Source of the DNA: Micromussa lordhowensis
Lineage: Eukaryota; Cnidaria; Anthozoa; Scleractinia; Lobophylliidae
Length of the DNA: 64,000 nucleotides
Assembly: GCA_964020085.1 (NCBI GenBank)
Contig: OZ026601.1
Coordinates: forward strand, 21,987,366 to 22,051,365
Reading direction: 5' to 3'
Shown here in pieces: positions 61,971 through 64,000 of this stretch (position 1 is its first letter; every line of letters starts with the position of its first letter). Made by a program: the position numbers and the translations under genes. The notes under the pieces are model-generated. The model was given only the letters and a program-made list of their open reading frames with translations, searched no databases and was not told where the DNA came from.

Positions 61971-63798
61971 CCATCTAATTTCCCACTGGACTGGACTGGA
62001 CTCCTTTTATCAAGGATGGGAATGATGCGAGAAAGCAAACGGTACAGTGATTTTCCTTTCATTCCGGTAAAAACGGGAAAAGAGGAATACATCTGAAGAA
62101 ATTCCATTTTACCGAAAAGATTGCCAGTTGAAAACCCCGTTCTGTTTGGTTTTCACCGGAAAAACCGGTTTTCTCCCCGCTACAAATGGAAAACGCGCCT
62201 GGTCCTAATCAAAGTGACTGTGGGCCACTGAGCTTGGATAATGATTTATGAAAGGCTGAAAACGTAGTCGTTCGAAATTACATCGAGTTGCACTGTCATT
62301 CTCCCGATACTCCAGCTCTATTGATCGAATGCACGAATGAGAAACATTTGCAGAAAAACAAAAATTCACCTCCGCTTGAACGAGCTCAGCAACGACGTTT
62401 TTGAAGGATAAGCTGGAACCAGCCATCGACTCGTGAGACTTTCGCGCGACTCTCTTTCCATGAGCTTTCTGTTCTAACAACCCAGCGTTTTTGCCAAAAG
62501 CAATATAATAAATATGTTCAGTGACACGAGTTCCGTGGGGCACCGAACATGAAGATTTTTTTAACTTATTTCTTCTTATTAACGGACATAAAAAAAAATT
62601 CGCCGAAACAAAGCGTTTGCTCTTCCGATGCTTAAAAAAAACCGCAGCGTTTGCTTTCCGATGAAATTACATCGATCGATCATGTGAGGCTGCTAGCCTT
62701 ATTCGAAAACTAAGTTAAACAGGATTGTCAGACAGGATTGCGAAGGAAAAAATGATGAAAACTTTCCCTTACAATCGAATCGAGGACGATGAACCTTGAA
62801 GTCTTTCCCTTATAATCGTATATAAGCTTAAATGCGACTTGTGTCCTGGTGTTACGTTCAGGTCAATCATACAGGGCGCCACTTCCATCTAATTTCCCAC
62901 TGGACTGGACTGGACTCCTTTTATCAAGGATGGGAATGATGCGAGAAAGCAAACGGTACAGTGATTTTCCTTTCATTCCGGTAAAAACGGGAAAAGAGGA
63001 ATACATCTGAAGAAATTCCATTTTACCGAAAAGATTGCCAGTTGAAAACCCCGTTCTGTTTGGTTTTCACCGGAAAAACCGGTTTTCTCCCTACAAATGG
63101 AAAACGCGCCTGGTCCTAATCAAAGTGACTGTGGGCCACTGAGCTTGGATAATGATTTATGAAAGGCTGAGAACGTAGTCGTTCGAAATTACATCGAGTT
63201 GCACTGTCATTCTCCCGATACTCCAGCTCTATTGATCGAATGCACGAATGAGAAACATTTGCAGAAAAACAAAAATTCACCTCCGCTTGAACGAGCTCAG
63301 CAACGACGTTTTTGAAGGATAAGCTGGAACCAGTCATCGACTCGTGAGACTTTCGCGCGACTCTCTTTCCATGAGCTTGCTGTTCTAACGACCCAGCGTT
63401 TTTGCCAAAAGCAATATAATAAATATGTTCAGTGACACGAGTTCCGTGGGGCACCGAAAGATTTTTTTAGCTTATTTCTTCTTATTAACGGACATAAAAA
63501 AAATTCGCCGAAACACAGCGTTTGCTCTTCCGATGCTTAAAAAAACCCCGCAGCGTTTGCTTTCCGATGAAATTACATCGATCGATCATGTGAGGCTGTT
63601 AGCCTTATTCGAAAACTAAGTTAAACAGGATTGTCAGACAGGATTGCGAAGGAAAAATGATGAAAACTTTCCCTTACAATCGAATCGAGGACGATTAACC
63701 TTGAAGTCTTTCCCTTATAATCGTATATAAGCTTAAATGCGACTTGTGTCCTGGTGTTACGTTCAGGTCAATCATACAGGGCGCTACTTCCATTGAAC
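61971..63798 (-). repeat. 914-bp tandem duplication, two near-identical copies
   Basis: Unit from CCATCTAATTTCCCACTGGA to AGGGCGCCACTT, at 61971-62884 and 62885-63790. Few substitutions and short indels separate the copies. Each carries a 112-codon minus-strand frame (62205-62543 and 63116-63454) differing at only a few residues and starting MPHGTRVTEHIYYIAFGKN; no known domain. Beyond copy 2 the family continues to the window edge. Confidence 0.92.
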
Positions 63799-64000
63799 AG
63801 CATTGAATTGGTTTAACAGCCGGCGAGAACTTCAAACTAAAAATACTGGCGCTGTCGACCGAGCAGAAATGATCCATGAATAAGAAACATTGCCACAGAA
63901 ACAAATCACTTGGTGAATAAATCTATTCCGACTTGGGCGCAAGTGACTGCCACCGCTTTATATACTGGTCAGCGGATGTAGAAAAAGTTAACAGGAGTGC
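63660..64000 (-). repeat. TATA-bearing repeat, antisense copy at the window edge
   Basis: On the minus strand this begins TCCTGTTAACTTTTTCTACA, with TATATAAAGCGGTGGCAGTC and AAGTCGGAATAGATTTATTC, then runs into the 914-bp unit. The same segment is present as a sense copy in intron 17 (50194-50525). It may be the promoter or LTR end of a retroelement that continues past the window. Confidence 0.75.

Overview
The window is animal genomic DNA. It is AT-rich and intron-rich, and crowded with short hairpin transposons, tRNA-derived SINEs and retroelement scraps. The repeat families (TTAA-flanked foldback elements, a C/T-rich palindrome family, tRNA SINEs) and the divergence of the host gene from its vertebrate relatives suggest an anthozoan cnidarian, probably a stony coral. 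This is inference from pattern recognition; no search was run.

One host gene dominates. An ARHGAP21/ARHGAP23-type Rho GTPase-activating protein runs on the + strand from a start codon at 24440 to a stop at 59510-59512. I reconstructed 26 coding exons, all with GT-AG introns and matching phases. They total 5904 nt, or 1967 residues, close to the length of vertebrate ARHGAP21. Domain order is N-terminal PDZ (exons 2-5), a long disordered region (exons 6-7), PH (exons 9-12), RhoGAP with its arginine finger (exons 16-23), and a long Ser/Pro/Arg-rich tail (exon 26).

The only other convincing host coding sequence is a terminal exon at 9122-9451 (+). It encodes a C-terminal death domain with MyD88-like features and has a polyadenylation signal just downstream. 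Its upstream exons were not found.

Layout: 1-9.1 kb is intergenic, with a palindromic CpG tandem repeat, a 1.8-kb inverted-repeat element carrying a nested TTAA element, a Gypsy fragment split by a composite SINE insertion with a 15-bp target duplication, and a TA-flanked MITE. 9.1-9.5 kb is the death-domain exon. 10.1-16.3 kb is a graveyard of a P-element-like transposase, a TPR fragment, three LINE 3' ends and several MITEs. 17-22.1 kb holds hairpins, a complete tRNA SINE and a 2.7-kb terminal-inverted-repeat element with internal tandem repeats. About 23.4-24.4 kb is the presumptive promoter and 5' UTR of the RhoGAP gene. 24.4-59.5 kb is that gene, whose introns hold piggyBac-like and pogo-like elements, SINEs, hairpins and a 200-base assembly gap at 39773-39972. 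59.5-64 kb is its 3' flank, with a recent tandem duplication of a 914-bp repeat whose family also occurs in intron 17.

I found no evidence of a novel multi-gene system. The best leads are the lineage-specific details of the RhoGAP protein, the orphan death-domain exon, and the transposon architecture.
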